Positions 8,039-8,477 of a stretch of DNA of 8,477 nucleotides are shown piece by piece. Each line of letters begins with the position of its first letter. Within the stretch, counting starts at the first letter, position 1. The notes below the pieces were generated by a model. The model worked only from the letters and a program-made list of their open reading frames with translations. It searched no databases and was not told where the DNA came from. The stretch comes from Dysgonamonadaceae bacterium (GTDB lineage Bacteria > Bacteroidota > Bacteroidia > Bacteroidales > Azobacteroidaceae), in NCBI GenBank assembly GCA_031255425.1, contig JAIRSN010000201.1, positions 1 through 8,477 on the forward strand, written 5' to 3'. Both the position numbers and the translations under genes were made by a program.

Positions 8039-8070
8039 CAAAGTTACATTATTTTTGATGAGAATACAAA
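8039..8070 (-). promoter_or_regulatory. Bacteroidota-type promoter of pyrG-yidC
   Basis: On the minus strand, TTTG (8070-8067) is followed after 20 bases by TAACTTTG (8046-8039), a full match to the Bacteroidota consensus. The predicted start of transcription is about 8032-8035, giving a leader too short for an attenuator before the GTG at 8010. Any CTP-dependent control of pyrG would therefore have to act at initiation or on the first few transcribed bases. Confidence 0.8.
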
Positions 8071-8137
8071 TGAAACAAGGATTAAGAGACGGCATGAAAA
8101 AACGTTACTTTTATTTTTTAGTTTGAAAGAATCTTAC

Positions 8138-8145
8138 TACTTTTG
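8138..8145 (+). promoter_or_regulatory. Candidate plus-strand -7 box, divergent from pyrG
   Basis: TACTTTTG fits TAnnTTTG exactly. The 12-base string TTACTACTTTTG (8134-8145) is identical to the -7 region of the cysS promoter. A TTTG at the proper distance is lacking: the region 19-21 bases upstream is a T-run without G, and the nearest TTTG (8122-8125) is only 12 bases away. If active, transcription would begin near 8149-8152 and run rightward through the hairpin RNA. A weaker second box, TACATTTT (8204-8211), would start almost exactly at the base of that hairpin. Confidence 0.5.
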
Positions 8146-8217
8146 CGCAGTTTTATACAAAAAATAACAATTCTTTTTATCAGGAAACAGAAATCATTTT
8201 ATATACATTTTAATTAA

Positions 8218-8386
8218 GAAAGCGTTAGCTTATATTCTTGCTTCTGAAACTTCAACAATTTCTAACAAACCAAGAATAAGTAAGTAAGCGCTCGCGTAGA
8301 AAGCGTGGGCAACACTTATTTGGTTTGTTGGTAGTTGAAGACCTCAGGAGCAGATAAAGTTGAAAATCCCGCGCTTCGTTATTTTT
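8218..8386 (+). ncRNA. Long rod-shaped structured RNA (6S-like or gene leader)
   Basis: This stretch holds a stack of complementary segments that fold into one long imperfect hairpin. The pairs are 8220-8224/8372-8376, 8227-8233/8354-8361 (one bulge), 8240-8247/8344-8351, 8250-8256/8334-8340, 8264-8272/8321-8329, 8275-8281/8314-8320 and 8288-8292/8302-8306, about 48 base pairs in all. The fifth and sixth helices stack into 16 pairs broken only by a two-base bulge. An asymmetric internal loop (8257-8263 against 8330-8333) sits mid-rod. Three pairs are G-U on the plus strand and would be A-C on the other, which favours a plus-strand RNA. The closing helix is followed by TTATTTTT (8379-8386), consistent with a 3' end. 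The rod with a central bubble recalls 6S RNA, a known RNA polymerase regulator, and the Bacteroidales-1 class; the identity is not proven. It could also be an untranslated leader of a gene beyond the edge. Confidence 0.6.
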
Positions 8387-8477
8387 AAATCGCTTCTCTT
8401 TCGGGACTCAGGAAGCCCACAATACATCCATGAAAATTATAAAAGGAGTATAATCATTTCCGGACAATGGTAAAGGC
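8387..8477 (+). other. Region after the structured RNA, possible leader of an unseen plus-strand gene
   Basis: No gene can be read here. There is a tiny frame at 8430-8453 (MKIIKGV) containing the Shine-Dalgarno-like AAAGGAG (8442-8448). A second ATG at 8467 (MVK...) stays open to the window edge but has only three full codons. TCAGGAAGC (8408-8416) repeats part of the structured RNA's 3' arm. A plus-strand gene may begin at or beyond the edge, but this window cannot show it. Confidence 0.25.

Noticed and set aside
8277..8288. Three tandem TAAG units
   Set aside because: Too short to call a tandem repeat array; they lie in the apical part of the RNA hairpin and only let one helix slip in register.
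8341..8416. CAGGAGCAG and CAGGAAGC resemble fragments of the SRP RNA core
   Set aside because: The GGAA tetraloop and the paired internal-loop arrangement of SRP RNA are absent; these bases pair better in the long rod.
8011..8477. Possible tmRNA, RNase P RNA, tRNA or CRISPR repeats in the gene-free end
   Set aside because: No tRNA-like ends, no encoded tag, no RNase P conserved core and no regularly spaced repeats could be found.

Overview
The window looks like chromosomal DNA from a member of the Bacteroidales (Bacteroidota). Three things point there: the protein sequences (a YidC with a long soluble insert and a long basic tail, and a TonB-receptor-like outer membrane barrel), upstream regions without convincing Shine-Dalgarno sites, and two promoters that fit the Bacteroidota housekeeping sigma pattern TTTG-N19/20-TAnnTTTG. 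Coding DNA is fairly GC-rich and intergenic DNA is very AT-rich. I cannot name a genus.

Layout. Positions 1-1659 (+) hold the 3' part of an outer membrane beta-barrel gene whose start lies outside the window. It converges on a three-gene minus-strand operon: cysS (cysteinyl-tRNA synthetase, 4310-2829), a PaaI-type hotdog thioesterase (2847-2419) and mnmD (tRNA wobble-uridine methyltransferase, 2422-1763). The coding ends overlap by 19 and 4 nt, and a well-formed promoter sits just before cysS (4336-4366). Upstream is a second minus-strand operon, pyrG (CTP synthase, 8010-6403) and yidC (membrane protein insertase, 6410-4494), overlapping by 8 nt. Its promoter is at 8039-8070. A perfect GC-rich hairpin (4445-4466) lies between the two operons.

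The last 467 bases (8011-8477) contain no recognisable protein gene but are not empty. They hold the pyrG promoter, a divergent plus-strand -7 box (8138-8145), and a long, nearly continuous imperfect hairpin (about 8218-8386, seven helices, about 48 base pairs) ending in a T-rich run. I read this as a plus-strand structured RNA. Its rod-like shape recalls 6S RNA or the Bacteroidales-1 type RNAs, but it could also be the leader of a gene that starts at or beyond the right edge.

The protein genes are mostly core functions: tRNA charging and wobble modification, pyrimidine nucleotide synthesis and membrane protein insertion. I see no mobile element, CRISPR array, defence system, rRNA or tRNA. 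The structured RNA and its alternative pairings are the part most worth a second look.
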